From assembly GCA_963735115.1 (NCBI GenBank), contig CAVTJR010000001.1, positions 1,644,903-1,708,902 of the forward strand: a stretch of DNA of 64,000 nucleotides, in the 5' to 3' direction. The translations under genes and the position numbers were made by a program. Below, one piece after another: positions 32,416 through 41,838 of this stretch (positions are counted from its first letter, which is position 1; each line of letters begins with the position of its first letter). This stretch comes from JAKACA01 sp963735115. GTDB taxonomy: Bacteria; Actinomycetota; Acidimicrobiia; Acidimicrobiales; Bog-793. The notes under the pieces are model-generated. The model had not been told where the DNA came from and did no database searches. It saw nothing but the letters and a program-made list of their open reading frames with translations.

Positions 32416-33179
32416 GCCAAACCCTTCCCAAAGTCGCCGTGTGGAAGTTCGCCTCGTGCGACGGTTGCCAGCTCACCCTCCTCGACTGCGAGGACGAGCT
32501 GCTGGCGGTGGCGGGAGCCGTTGACTTCGCCCACTTCCTCGAAGCCGCGAGCACGTCGGTGGGCGGTCCCTACGACCTTTCGATCGTCGAAGGCTCTGTG
32601 ACGACGGCCGACGATGCCGAACGGATTCGCCAGATTCGCGCGCAGTCGAAGGTGCTCATCTCGATCGGGGCGTGCGCCACGGCAGGCGGAGTGCAGGCAC
32701 TGCGCAACTTTGCCGACGTGGAGGAGTACATCTCGGTCGTCTACGCAGAGCCGGAGTACATCAAGACGCTGGCCACCTCGACGCCGATGTCCGAGCACGT
32801 CCAGGTCGACTTCGAGCTGCGCGGCTGTCCCATCAACAAGGCGCAGCTCCTGCACGTCGTCTCGTCGTACCTGCTCGGCCGGCCGCCTCGGTTGCCGTCG
32901 TCCTCGGTCTGCATCGAGTGCAAGCGCCGAGGCACGACATGTGTGACGGTGGCACATGGGACCCCGTGCCTCGGACCGGTCACCCATGCCGGGTGCGGCG
33001 CCATCTGCCCGGCCTTCGACCGGGGCTGCTACGGCTGCTACGGGCCGGCCGACACGATCAACGCCACGGCCTTCGTGCAGCTCCTGCGGTCGGCTCCCAT
33101 GTCCGATGGCGCCATCACCCGGGTCTTCCACACCTTCAACGCCGACGCCCCGGGCTTTCGCGAGGTCGGCTCCCCATGA
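32412..33179 (+). CDS. hydD: [NiFe] hydrogenase small (delta) subunit
   Basis: A 255-residue small subunit that carries the Fe-S cluster next to the NiFe site. It has the proximal-cluster motif KFASCDGCQLTLLD (Cys16 and Cys19), GACATAGGVQALRN, RGCPINKAQL and C-terminal Cys groups (CIECKRRGTTC, HAGCGAICPAFDRGCYGCYG). There is no Tat signal, so the enzyme is cytoplasmic, as expected for group 3. The start is GTG at 32412, overlapping the gamma stop. Confidence 0.94.
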   Translation: MSQTLPKVAVWKFASCDGCQLTLLDCEDELLAVAGAVDFAHFLEAASTSVGGPYDLSIVEGSVTTADDAERIRQIRAQSKVLISIGACATAGGVQALRNFADVEEYISVVYAEPEYIKTLATSTPMSEHVQVDFELRGCPINKAQLLHVVSSYLLGRPPRLPSSSVCIECKRRGTTCVTVAHGTPCLGPVTHAGCGAICPAFDRGCYGCYGPADTINATAFVQLLRSAPMSDGAITRVFHTFNADAPGFREVGSP

Positions 33180-33192
33180 AAGAGGCACCACG

Positions 33193-34500
33193 ATGACGCA
33201 CGGAAACGGCAGCCGGCGGCTCGACGTGCACGCCCTCGCTCGCGTCGAGGGCGAAGGGGCGCTGCACGTGACCATCACAGACGGCGAGTTGACCGCCGTG
33301 CAGTTGAACATCTACGAGCCGCCCCGGTTCTTCGAGGCCTTCCTGCGGGGCAGGGGCTACGAGGAGCCACCGGACATCACGGCTCGCATCTGCGGGATTT
33401 GCCCGGTCGCCTATCAGATGAGCGCCTGCCTCGCCATCGAAGACGCCTGCGGAGCGGTCGTGGACGGACAGCTGGCCGCCTTGCGCCGGCTGCTGTATTG
33501 CGGCGAGTGGATCGAGAGTCATGCCCTTCACATCTACATGCTGCACGCGCCCGACTTTCTCGGTTACGACGGCGCCATCTCGATGGCGCGGGACCACCGA
33601 GCCGTCGTCGAGCGCGGGCTGCGCCTGAAGAAGGTGGGCAACCGCCTGCTCGAGGTCATCGGTGGCCGGGCGATCCACCCGGTCAACGTGCGGGTTGGGG
33701 GTTTCTACCGCCTGCCGTCGGACGGCGAGCTGGCCGAGCTGGTTCCGGAGTTGGAGTGGGCGCGCCGAGCCGCCCTCGAAACCGTGGAGTGGGTAGCCGG
33801 GTTCCCCATCCCTGCCTACGAAGGCGACTGGGAGCTGGTGGCGCTCGCCGGAGGCAGCGAGTACCCGATCATGGGACGCAACGTCGGCTCGGTGAGCGGG
33901 CGGCTGGACATTCCCGTCTCGGAGTTCTCCGAGCACATTCATGAGGAGCACGTCGAACACAGCAACGCCCTCCACGGGCGCTGGGACGGCGGGGAGTACG
34001 TCGTGGGGCCACTTGCTCGCTACAGCTTGAACCACCGACTCCTGCCGGCCGTCGCCCGCCAAGCGGCAGCTGATGCCGGGCTCGGGCCCGAGTGCCGTAA
34101 CCCCTTCCAGAGCATCGTCGTGCGAGCCGTCGAGGTGGTGGCCGCCTGCGACGAGGCGCTCCGCCTCATCGGTGAGTACGAGGCTCCTGCGGCGCCGGCG
34201 GTCGAGGTCGTGCCCCGCGCCGGTGTCGGCCACGGCGCCAGCGAGGCGCCCCGCGGGCTGCTCTACCACCGCTACGAGATCGACGGAGACGGCACGATCG
34301 CGGCGGCAACCATCGTTCCCCCGACCTCGCAGAACCAGCGAGCCATCGAGCACGACCTGGCGCACGTCGTCGAGGCCAACCTGCAGCTGGATGACCTCGC
34401 TCTGACGGCGCGCTGCGAGCACACGATCCGCAACTACGACCCCTGCATCTCCTGCGCGACTCACTTCCTCGATCTGCGGGTGGATCGGGTCTCGACGTGA
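33193..34500 (+). CDS. hydA: [NiFe] hydrogenase large (alpha) subunit
   Basis: A 435-residue catalytic subunit. The L1 motif is ARICGICPV with Cys67 and Cys70, and the L2 motif is DPCISCATH with Cys418 and Cys421. These four Cys hold the NiFe(CN)2CO centre. The 11-residue tail after His424 should be removed by the endopeptidase encoded next door once nickel is in place. Motif forms and the HydB-G-D partner set place it in group 3b (bidirectional, NADP-linked). It overlaps the protease gene by GTGA. Confidence 0.95.
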   Translation: MTHGNGSRRLDVHALARVEGEGALHVTITDGELTAVQLNIYEPPRFFEAFLRGRGYEEPPDITARICGICPVAYQMSACLAIEDACGAVVDGQLAALRRLLYCGEWIESHALHIYMLHAPDFLGYDGAISMARDHRAVVERGLRLKKVGNRLLEVIGGRAIHPVNVRVGGFYRLPSDGELAELVPELEWARRAALETVEWVAGFPIPAYEGDWELVALAGGSEYPIMGRNVGSVSGRLDIPVSEFSEHIHEEHVEHSNALHGRWDGGEYVVGPLARYSLNHRLLPAVARQAAADAGLGPECRNPFQSIVVRAVEVVAACDEALRLIGEYEAPAAPAVEVVPRAGVGHGASEAPRGLLYHRYEIDGDGTIAAATIVPPTSQNQRAIEHDLAHVVEANLQLDDLALTARCEHTIRNYDPCISCATHFLDLRVDRVST

Positions 34501-34979
34501 CCAGGAGGCTCATCATCGGCGTCGGCAACCCGTTTCGACACGACGACGGCGTCGGCATCGCCGCCATCGAGCGGCTTCGGCTGTGCGGCCTGCACGATAC
34601 GGATCTCGTAGAGGAGAGTGGCGAGCCGGTGGCGCTCGTGCAGCGCTGGACCGGGCGGGAGACCGTCGTGCTCGTGGACGCAGTCGACTCGGGCGGGCCG
34701 GCCGGCACGCTTCACCGCTTCGAGTGCACGAAAGGCCTCTGGGGTGACGTCGCCCCGGCCGCAGCCGTCAGCACGCACGGGCTCGGCGTCCTCGAGGCGG
34801 TCGAGCTCGGCCGTGTGCTCGACCGCTTGCCGGATCGCCTCGTCTTGTTGGGCGTCGAAGCGGCCGACGTGAGCGACGGCGTCGGCCTCTCCCCGCCGGT
34901 CGCTGCCGCCGTCGAGGCTCTCGTCGGCGAGCTGACGGCGCCGGCGCCGGCACAGCCCGCCGGGGAGAGCGCCCGCTGA
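34497..34979 (+). CDS. hydrogenase maturation protease
   Basis: A 160-residue HyaD/HycI-family endopeptidase that trims the large-subunit C-terminus. Signature segments are IIGVGNPFRHDDGVGIAAIERL (metal-binding Asp), VVLVDAVDSGGPAG and STHGLGVLEAVEL with the metal-binding His. GTG start at 34497, overlapping the large-subunit stop; its own stop overlaps hypC by TGATG. The substrate is almost certainly the neighbouring HydA. Confidence 0.92.
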   Translation: MTRRLIIGVGNPFRHDDGVGIAAIERLRLCGLHDTDLVEESGEPVALVQRWTGRETVVLVDAVDSGGPAGTLHRFECTKGLWGDVAPAAAVSTHGLGVLEAVELGRVLDRLPDRLVLLGVEAADVSDGVGLSPPVAAAVEALVGELTAPAPAQPAGESAR

Positions 34980-35230
34980 TGTGCGTCGAGCAAGTTGGGC
35001 AGGTCGTAGCGGTTGCAGACGCGGACAACGGCGTCGTCATCGTCGCCGCCGGCGACTCGTATCGGCGAATCTCGATCGCGCTGTTGCTGTTCGAGGGCGT
35101 CGAGGTTGCGCCGGGGGACTGGCTGCTGACGCATACCGGACTGGCGGTCCGTGTGCTGCCCGAAGACGAGGCCGCCGAGCTCGTCAAGGTGCACGAGGAG
35201 ATGCGCTCCGCCGCCACGAGGGGCTGCTGA
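34979..35230 (+). CDS. hypC: HypC/HupF-family hydrogenase assembly chaperone
   Basis: An 83-residue HypC-family protein. The invariant Met1-Cys2 start and the following beta-barrel (GVEVAPGDWLLTHTGLAVRVLPEDEAAEL) are as expected. HypC escorts the Fe(CN)2CO fragment to the large-subunit precursor with HypD. The other hyp genes (A, B, D, E, F) are not in the window and must lie elsewhere if the enzyme is active. Confidence 0.9.
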   Translation: MCVEQVGQVVAVADADNGVVIVAAGDSYRRISIALLLFEGVEVAPGDWLLTHTGLAVRVLPEDEAAELVKVHEEMRSAATRGC

Positions 35231-35232
35231 GC

Positions 35233-36015
35233 ATGGACACGACACCGTCTCGACCCACGGGCGCCTCCCTCTTCGCCCGCTTTGCCTATCCGCCCAATTC
35301 CCTCGGGCTGTGTGGACCACCAGATTCGGGTGCCCTCCTCGCGCAGGCAGCGGGCGGCGGCGGTGGCGACGATCTGCGGACGCTTGCGGAGGGTTTCGAA
35401 GGTGCCTGGCCGTACCTCGAGCTGATCGCGGCCGCAAACGAGATCGATGATCCGCTCGATGCCAGCGTCGTGGAGGCCTACTGGATCGGCAACGGCCTGC
35501 TGGACAACGTCTCGCCGGCGAGGTTGGCAGGCTTCCTCGACCATCGGTTCCGCACCGGCGGGGCACTCGGATGGCAGGCGAGCCCCGAGGCGCTCGCCGC
35601 CACGGCGTGCGCCCACCACAACTTCCACGTCTTCTCCGTCTACCCCTGGGTGGCCTTGCTCAAGGGCGGGCGGTCGCCGGAGCCGTTGCGCGTCCTCGAG
35701 AAATGTCGCGTCCGCTGGGGACGCGTGCAGGAGCTGCTCGGCGACGAGGTGACCGTGCGCGGTCGCGGTCTCCACTGGACGGGCGCATCGCTCGAGCTCG
35801 GCACGCTGCGAGACGAGACGGTCGCCTGGCGGCACGATGGCCGCGCGTTCATCGCCCCTCCGCAGCCGCGTGAGTGGGTCGCCCTGCACTGGGACTGGGT
35901 CTGCGACGTGCTGACGAACTCTCAGCTGGCCGAGCTGCGAGAGCACACGGCTCGGCAGCTGGCGACGGTCAACGGCAGCGTCACCCGGCCTGCCCCCTCC
36001 GCCGCCGCCCGCTGA
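35233..36015 (+). CDS. hydrogenase-operon protein, DUF6390-like
   Basis: A 260-residue protein ending the hydrogenase operon, starting two bases after the hypC stop. It begins with a flexible leader, then LFARFAYPPNSLGLCGPPDSGALL, and has the conserved-looking blocks VVEAYWIGNGLLDNVSPARL, AHHNFHVFSVYPWVALLKGG and LRVLEKCRVRWGRV. I associate this with the DUF6390 family seen in actinobacterial group 3b hydrogenase operons, from memory of the pattern. No enzymatic motif is evident. A maturation or regulatory role is a guess from position. Confidence 0.75.
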   Translation: MDTTPSRPTGASLFARFAYPPNSLGLCGPPDSGALLAQAAGGGGGDDLRTLAEGFEGAWPYLELIAAANEIDDPLDASVVEAYWIGNGLLDNVSPARLAGFLDHRFRTGGALGWQASPEALAATACAHHNFHVFSVYPWVALLKGGRSPEPLRVLEKCRVRWGRVQELLGDEVTVRGRGLHWTGASLELGTLRDETVAWRHDGRAFIAPPQPREWVALHWDWVCDVLTNSQLAELREHTARQLATVNGSVTRPAPSAAAR

Positions 36016-36075
36016 GGCACCCTGGCCCGAGGAGAGATCCGCTTCCGGGAGCTCGGCGGAATCCGGGGCGGCGCC

Positions 36076-37650
36076 TCAGCCGACGGCGGCGGGCGGCTCG
36101 AGCCGGTCGAGGTACTGCTGGCGCAACTCCCGCTTGAGGGGTTTCAGGGCGCCGGACAGCGGCAGCGGCTCGGAGCGGAACTCGATCGTCTTCGGCACCT
36201 TGTAGCCGGCGATCGTCTTGCGGGCGTGCTCTTGCAGCTCCGCGACGGTCACCTCCGTGCCGGCGTGCGGGACGACGACAGCGTGCACCTGCTCGCCCCA
36301 GGTGTCGTGGGGAACACCGATGACGGCGACCTCGGCCACGGCGGCGTGGGTGCTGAGGGCGTTCTCGACCTCGATCGAGTAGACGTTCTCGCCTCCGCTC
36401 ACGATCATGTCGTTCGAGCGGTCGACGAGGTACAGGAAACCCTCCTCGTCGAAGTGCCCGATATCGCCGGTGTGGTACCAGCCGTCGTGCACGGCGGCTT
36501 CGGTCTCCTTCGGCCGGTGCCAATACTCCCGGAAGAAGTTGCCGGCACGGGCGCAGACCTCGCCTTCCTCGTGAGGCTTGAGGGCGTTGCCGCCCCGGTC
36601 CTGGATGGACAGCTGTACGCCGAGGACCGGCCGGCCGGCCGAATGCAGGCGCTCCCCGCCCGCTGCGTGGTCGACGTCGGTGAGGAAGGTCAGCACGGAC
36701 GAGCACTCCGTCATGCCGTAGCCCTGCCAGAGGGCGACGTGAGGAAGCACCTCCCGGACGCGGTCGAGGAGCGCCGGGGGCATCGGGGAGGCGCCGTAGA
36801 CGAGGTCGCGCATGGAGGCGAACCGCTCCGGGCGGAACTGCGGGTGGTTGAGGATCATGGCGAGCATCGTCGGGACGACCGTCGTCCAGTCGACCTGGTA
36901 CTCCTCCGTCAGCTTCATGACGGCCTCCGGCTCGAAGAGCGGTTGGAAGACCGAGATGCCGCCGATGGCGGGAATCCCGAGGATGCCGCCCATGGAGGCG
37001 GCGTGGAACATCGGGATCTGGTGGAGGTAGACGCGACCGGGGTCGAGGCCGACGGTCAGGCCGATGTGGTAGAGGTTCAGCATCTCGGCTCGCTGCTCGA
37101 GCAAGGCCCCTTTCGGCAGCCCTGTCGTGCCCCCGGTGTACATGAGCACGACGGGATCGGTCTCGTCGGGCTCCTCGGGGACCCTCGGGTGGCCGAGCTC
37201 GAGGAGCTCGGAGTAGCGGAGGTCGCACTCGTGCTCGCCGTCGCCGATGAGCACCACCTTGCGCAAGGGCAGGGACTTGCGGACCGGCGCCAGGGCGCGC
37301 AGCAGATGCTCGGCGAAGAACTCGTCGACGAAGATCACCTCGGCCTCGCAGTCGGCGAGGATGGTCTGCAGCTCGCGGGCGGCGAGCCGGAGGTTGAGCG
37401 GGTTGATGATGCCCGCCCCGAGGAAGGCGGCGTGGTAGAGCTCGAGGTACTGGTGGCTGTTCGCCGACAGGACGGCGAACGGGTCGCCCCGCGACAGCCC
37501 GAGCTCGTCGTGCATGGCGTTGGCGAGGCGCAGCACACGGTCGCCGTGCTGGGCGTAGTCGGCGTGATAGTCGCCGTCATGGAACGCCACCGTCGATGCC
37601 CAGCGGTCCCAGGCCGGCAGGAGAATCTGTCCTCCGACGAGCTCCTTCAT
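36076..37650 (-). CDS. acyl-CoA synthetase (AMP-binding, FadD type)
   Basis: A 524-residue ANL-superfamily ligase that adenylates a carboxylic acid and transfers it to CoA. Core motifs are VLMYTGGTTGLPKGALL (phosphate loop), YGMTECSSVLTFL, the hinge YLVDRSNDMIVSGGENVYSIEVENAL, and the C-terminal KTIAGYKVPKTIEF with the catalytic Lys. The length is normal. It is convergent with the hydrogenase operon. The acid could be a fatty or sterol-derived acid; sequence alone does not tell. Confidence 0.93.
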   Translation of the reverse strand: MKELVGGQILLPAWDRWASTVAFHDGDYHADYAQHGDRVLRLANAMHDELGLSRGDPFAVLSANSHQYLELYHAAFLGAGIINPLNLRLAARELQTILADCEAEVIFVDEFFAEHLLRALAPVRKSLPLRKVVLIGDGEHECDLRYSELLELGHPRVPEEPDETDPVVLMYTGGTTGLPKGALLEQRAEMLNLYHIGLTVGLDPGRVYLHQIPMFHAASMGGILGIPAIGGISVFQPLFEPEAVMKLTEEYQVDWTTVVPTMLAMILNHPQFRPERFASMRDLVYGASPMPPALLDRVREVLPHVALWQGYGMTECSSVLTFLTDVDHAAGGERLHSAGRPVLGVQLSIQDRGGNALKPHEEGEVCARAGNFFREYWHRPKETEAAVHDGWYHTGDIGHFDEEGFLYLVDRSNDMIVSGGENVYSIEVENALSTHAAVAEVAVIGVPHDTWGEQVHAVVVPHAGTEVTVAELQEHARKTIAGYKVPKTIEFRSEPLPLSGALKPLKRELRQQYLDRLEPPAAVG

Positions 37651-37693
37651 GACGAGACTCCTTCCTCTTGCCCGCTCAGCAACCGAGGGCCCT

Positions 37694-38935
37694 TCATGCC
37701 ACGCGCCGTCCGCTGGTCGGTGCCTCCGAACTGGGGGTCACGAGCCGGGGAGTGGGCAGGGCCATCGCCGTGAGCATCCGCCGGCGGCGGAGCCTGATGA
37801 CGATGCCGCCGAGCAGCAGCAGCAGGCCGAGGACGGCCATGCCGATCGGCACGTAGTAGGTGACGATCGATATCTGGCGCAGCTGCGAGTTGGCGGTGCT
37901 CACCATGGCGGCGATCGAAGCCGGCGTCTGGGTGTACTGCAGCTCGTAGACCTTCTGGGGCGGGGCGGCTGCGAGGCTGCGCAGCGCGGCGAGGGCTGCG
38001 GGCACGCCTTTGACGGTCGGGTGAGCGGCCATGACGGCGATGAGGGTGTGCAGCCCGCTCGTCTCAGGGGCGACGGCGATGCCGTCGATGACGCCCTTCA
38101 GCTCGATGATGGCGCCGGTCCTCGTGTTGGCGGCCACCAGCCCCGACCCGAAGGCGTAGTAATGCAGGGCGACCGGGGTCGCCAACACGGTCGCGACCTC
38201 GTGCAGCTGCGTGGGCGTGAGCTTCGGCGTCAGTGCGGCGGTGAGCGCAGGCACCGAGATGCCGGCAGCGCTCAGCTTGGCCTCGACGCTTGCCGGGGTG
38301 ATCGTCATCGGCAGTCCCCGCTGGGCGAGGGCCGTCCGTTCGTAGGGCGCCACCGGGGTCATCGGCAGCGTGCCGGAGAACCAGGCCACCTTCAGTCCGT
38401 CGAGGCTGGAGGGCTGTGCACCGGAGGGGAGCGCCTCGAGCGGGTAGGTGGTACCCGTCTCAGGCTTCCAGATGTTCATCTGTGTGACGCCCGGTTTGAT
38501 GTTCATCGGCAGCGTCACGTAGTAGCTCCCGGCCGCCGGGTAAGGGTTGCCGGGGGCGAACGTGCAGGCGCGGGCGTTGGCGACGTTGCACATCGACGTG
38601 CGATCGATCGCATAGACGTTGGTCTCGTGCGCCGTGGTGCCGGCGTAGTGGAGGGCGATCTGCTCGGTGACGATGGCGGTGCTCGAGCTGCTCTCCGAGG
38701 GGACCGCCTTGATCGTGCGGTCGACGGTCAGCGCCGCCGACGTCGGTTGAGCGAGCGTGGCGCCGGTGTGGGCGTTGACGTAGGTGACGAAGTGGCCCGT
38801 GTACTGCAGGGTCGAGTCCGTGCTGAGCGGGAATTTCACGAGCCTCGACACGGCCATCGTGCTCCACGCCCCGGCGCCCGCGAGGAACAAGGCTCCGCAG
38901 ATGATCAAGACAATGCTGGTGCGCCTCATGGGCAC
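37694..38935 (-). CDS. DUF3068 (PorA-like) membrane protein
   Basis: A 413-residue protein with an N-terminal membrane anchor (RTSIVLIICGALFLAGAGAWS), a large extracytoplasmic domain starting VSRLVKFPLSTDSTLQYTGHFVTYV, and a C-terminal membrane helix (YYVPIGMAVLGLLLLLGGIVIRLRRRR). This topology and the K-F-P-L...T opening are typical of DUF3068, a family restricted largely to actinobacteria and sometimes labelled PorA family. Function is not established. It lies 43 bp upstream of the acyl-CoA synthetase start on the same strand. Confidence 0.83.
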   Translation of the reverse strand: MPMRRTSIVLIICGALFLAGAGAWSTMAVSRLVKFPLSTDSTLQYTGHFVTYVNAHTGATLAQPTSAALTVDRTIKAVPSESSSSTAIVTEQIALHYAGTTAHETNVYAIDRTSMCNVANARACTFAPGNPYPAAGSYYVTLPMNIKPGVTQMNIWKPETGTTYPLEALPSGAQPSSLDGLKVAWFSGTLPMTPVAPYERTALAQRGLPMTITPASVEAKLSAAGISVPALTAALTPKLTPTQLHEVATVLATPVALHYYAFGSGLVAANTRTGAIIELKGVIDGIAVAPETSGLHTLIAVMAAHPTVKGVPAALAALRSLAAAPPQKVYELQYTQTPASIAAMVSTANSQLRQISIVTYYVPIGMAVLGLLLLLGGIVIRLRRRRMLTAMALPTPRLVTPSSEAPTSGRRVA

Positions 38936-39129
38936 CCCTCTCCGGGGCCGCCCAGCGAGCCACGACTAAGGTTCGGCTAAGCCAGACCCCTTGCGTCTTC
39001 TTTCGTCCTCTTCGGAGCCATACTGGGCCGGCGAGGGGCGGCTGTGAAGAGTCGAAAGACCCGAAACCCGTGCCTTGCCCAGTCCGCATGCGGTTTCTGC
39101 CGGACGCGGGCGTGACAGGAAGGCCGACT

Positions 39130-40170
39130 ATGAGCGAGGTCGCAGGAGGGCGGGACGACTGGTCGGCTGCTGCCGTCGAGGAGGTTGCCCCCGGCATTTA
39201 CCGGATCCCCCTGCCGCTACCGAACGACAACCTCCGTGCCGTCAACGTGTATGCCGTCGTGGACGGCAATGGCCTGCTGCTCATCGACTCCGGTTGGGCG
39301 GTCCCCGACGCACGTGAGCGACTCGAGGAGGCGCTCAAGTCGCTCGACTGCGCGGTGGGCGACATCCGCCGCTTTCTCATCACCCACCTCCATCGGGACC
39401 ATTTCACCCAAGCGATCACCCTGCGCCGGGAGTTCCACACGCCCGTGAGCCTCGGCCTCGGCGAGCGGGCGTCGCTCGAAGTCCTGCAGGACCCGGACCG
39501 ACTGCCCCTCGAGCCGCAGCTTCACCAGCTGAGCCGTTTCGGAGCAGCCCACCTCGTGGAGGGCATCGTCGCCAGCATGGCCGGGCATGCGCCACCCGAC
39601 CGCTCCGAATGGGAATCCCCCGACGACTGGCTGGAAGACGGCGAGGTCGTCGTCGCCTCCGGACGAGAGCTCATCGTCGTCGAAACCCCCGGTCACACGA
39701 GAGGTCACGTCGTCTTTCACGATCTCGTCGGCCGGCTGCTCTTCGCCGGCGATCACGTGCTGCCGACGATCACTCCCTCGATCGGCTTCGAGCCGCTGCT
39801 GTCTCCCGACCCGCTCGGCGAATTCCTCGGCTCCCTTGCCCGCGTGCGGGAGCGCCCGGATGCCCTCCTGCTGCCTGCGCACGGCCCCGTGGCCCCCAGC
39901 GTGCACGCCCGCATCGACGAGCTCGTCGACCACCACGGCAGGCGGCTCGAAGAGATCGAGGCAGCCGTCGCCGGCGGAGCCGAGACCGCCTTCGAGGTCG
40001 CCTGCCGCCTTCGGTGGACTCGACGGGAGCGTAGGGTCGACGAACTCGATCTCTTCAACCAGATGCTCGCCGTCGCCGAGACCGGTGCTCACCTGGCCCT
40101 GCTCATCGCCCAACGGCGCATCGCCCGGGTGCTCGACGGCGACGTCTACCGCTACTACCTAGCGGGCTGA
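39130..40170 (+). CDS. MBL-fold metallo-hydrolase
   Basis: A 346-residue metallo-beta-lactamase-fold hydrolase. The metal motif is FLITHLHRDHFTQA (HxHxDH), with the later ligands in VETPGHTRGHVVFHD and LLFAGDHVLPTITP. After the core there is a C-terminal winged-helix-like tail (VACRLRWTRRERRVDELDLFNQMLAVAETGAHL), as in the actinobacterial glyoxalase II/LACTB2-like group. The ATG at 39130 follows AGGAAGG by six bases; an upstream in-frame ATG at 39070 lacks a site. It is unrelated at sequence level to the MBL gene at 18378. Confidence 0.87.
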   Translation: MSEVAGGRDDWSAAAVEEVAPGIYRIPLPLPNDNLRAVNVYAVVDGNGLLLIDSGWAVPDARERLEEALKSLDCAVGDIRRFLITHLHRDHFTQAITLRREFHTPVSLGLGERASLEVLQDPDRLPLEPQLHQLSRFGAAHLVEGIVASMAGHAPPDRSEWESPDDWLEDGEVVVASGRELIVVETPGHTRGHVVFHDLVGRLLFAGDHVLPTITPSIGFEPLLSPDPLGEFLGSLARVRERPDALLLPAHGPVAPSVHARIDELVDHHGRRLEEIEAAVAGGAETAFEVACRLRWTRRERRVDELDLFNQMLAVAETGAHLALLIAQRRIARVLDGDVYRYYLAG

Positions 40171-40176
40171 GCTCGC

Positions 40177-40623
40177 TCAGCGGCGGGGGCTTGCGAGCAG
40201 CACCGGGATCTGACGATCGGTGTTGAGCTGGTACTCGGCATAGGGCGGATAGGCCGCCACGGCCCTCTGCCACCAGAGGTCCCGCTCGGCTCCGCTCAGC
40301 TCGCGCACCTGGGCGTCGAAGGGCTCCGGGCCGTCCTGAATCGTGACGGCGAGCGGATCCGCCACGAGATTGTGGTACCAGACCGGGTGGGAGGGGGCGC
40401 CGCCTTTCGAAGCCACGAGGGCGTACTCGCCGCCGTGCTCCACCCGCATGAGCGGTGACTTGCGAAGCTTGCCGCTGTGCCGGCCGCGGGTCGTCACGAC
40501 GATGACGGGAAGGCCGGTGTCGCGCAGCGTGTTGGCACGCTCGCCGCCGGAGCGCTCGTACTCCTCCACCTGCTCTCGTACCCATGCCGCCGGGCTCGGC
40601 TCGTACTCACCGCTGAGGGGCAT
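40177..40623 (-). CDS. Ddn-like F420-dependent nitroreductase-family protein
   Basis: A 148-residue split-barrel protein of the deazaflavin-dependent nitroreductase (Ddn) family. It shows VIVVTTRGRHSGKLRKSPLMRVEHGGEYALVASKGGAPSHPVWYHNLVADP, the core family block, and an N-terminal amphipathic helix (AAWVREQVEEYERSGG). Relatives use F420H2 to reduce quinones or activate nitroimidazoles. Together with two LLM proteins it indicates an F420-using host. Confidence 0.9.
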   Translation of the reverse strand: MPLSGEYEPSPAAWVREQVEEYERSGGERANTLRDTGLPVIVVTTRGRHSGKLRKSPLMRVEHGGEYALVASKGGAPSHPVWYHNLVADPLAVTIQDGPEPFDAQVRELSGAERDLWWQRAVAAYPPYAEYQLNTDRQIPVLLASPRR

Positions 40624-40753
40624 GCGACTCCTTTCTCACTTCTCTCACACCTCTTTGGCCGCCCCGCCGGTGTCGCGGGTTCACGCGCTCGAAACCGGGA
40701 GCAGCCGACCCCGAACACGCCCGCATTGCCGCTGACCGCCCTCCCGGCAGAGC

Positions 40754-41566
40754 CTACGGGCGGTGCGGGCGCGGCCGAGCCGTGGGAGCGAGGGTGGCGG
40801 CGTGGTCCGGCACGTAGCGGTAGCGGTCTCGCGGCGGGCGCCGGTAGTCGTCCGACTTGGGCCGCGGCTTCCACTTCGGCTTCGGGATCTTGCGCGGCTC
40901 ATAGGGGACCACCGAGAGCAGGTGGGCCATGCAGTTGATACGAGCCCGCTGCTTGTCGTCCGCCTCAACGTCCCACCACGGCGAGTCGGGTGTGTCGCAG
41001 TAGGCGAACATCTCGTCCTTCGCCTTTGAGTACTCGACCGAGCGGTTGCGACCCTCGAGATCCATGTCGCTCAGCTTCCAGCGCCGGAGCGGATCCTTCA
41101 GGCGACCCTTGAACCGCTTGTCCTGCTCTTCGTCTGAGACGGAGAACCAGTACTTCACGAGGAGGACGCCGTCGTCGAGCAACATCCGTTCGAAGGCAGG
41201 GCACTGGCGAAAGAACCGCTCCACCTCTTCTTCGGTGCAGAAGCCCATCACCCGCTCCACACCGGCCCGGTTGTACCAACTGCGATCGAAGAGCACGATC
41301 TCGCCGCCGGCGGGGAGGTGCTCGACGTAGCGCTGGAAGTACCACTGCGTGCGCTCGCGCTCGGTCGGGGCGGGCAGGGCGGCCACGCGGCACCACCGCG
41401 GGTTCAGGTACTCGGTGATGCGTTTGATGATGCCGCCTTTGCCGGCGGCGTCTCGGCCTTCGAAGAGCACCACGAGGCGGCGGCGCTCCTGCCGCACCCA
41501 TTCCTGCATCTTGACGAGCTCGGTCTGCAGGCGGAGCAACTCGCGCCCGTAGACGTCGTTGTTCAT
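40754..41566 (-). CDS. ppk2: polyphosphate kinase 2
   Basis: A 270-residue PPK2-family kinase that phosphorylates nucleoside mono- or diphosphates from polyphosphate. Walker A is FEGRDAAGKGG at about residues 36-45, and FDRSWYNRAGVERVMGF and the lid-region Arg/Lys (KDPLRRWKLSDMDLEGRNRSVEYSKAKDEMF) are complete. The ATG at 41566 begins the conserved domain; the frame is open much further upstream without similarity. The Arg/Pro-rich C-terminal tail is an extension. Confidence 0.93.
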   Translation of the reverse strand: MNNDVYGRELLRLQTELVKMQEWVRQERRRLVVLFEGRDAAGKGGIIKRITEYLNPRWCRVAALPAPTERERTQWYFQRYVEHLPAGGEIVLFDRSWYNRAGVERVMGFCTEEEVERFFRQCPAFERMLLDDGVLLVKYWFSVSDEEQDKRFKGRLKDPLRRWKLSDMDLEGRNRSVEYSKAKDEMFAYCDTPDSPWWDVEADDKQRARINCMAHLLSVVPYEPRKIPKPKWKPRPKSDDYRRPPRDRYRYVPDHAATLAPTARPRPHRP

Positions 41567-41838
41567 AGCCGTGACCCTTCTCGAGTGGCGTGCCCGCCGC
41601 CTAATCGCATGGGACGATGCTGCCACTCGGCGGGGGGGTCCGCTTCGCTTTAGCTGTCTCCGGCTTGCTTGATGATCACGACGGGGCAGGCGACATGCAT
41701 GTGCCAACCATCGGCTCGGCGCCGAGATGGGACGCTCTTCGCCGGGGGGACGCCGACACCGAGATGAACCGAGCAGTCCCTGCCACCTCATCGCTGCCAT
41801 CGCTACAGGCAGTCCACTGACACGCCGATACTCGTCGG

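Noticed and set aside
33136..34464. 442-codon open frame antisense to the hydrogenase large-subunit gene
   Set aside because: The sense strand has both NiFe Cys motifs; the antisense frame is a composition artefact.
36226..37773. 515-codon open frame antisense to the acyl-CoA synthetase gene
   Set aside because: The sense strand carries all ligase motifs; the antisense product is Val/Glu/Gly-rich without family similarity.
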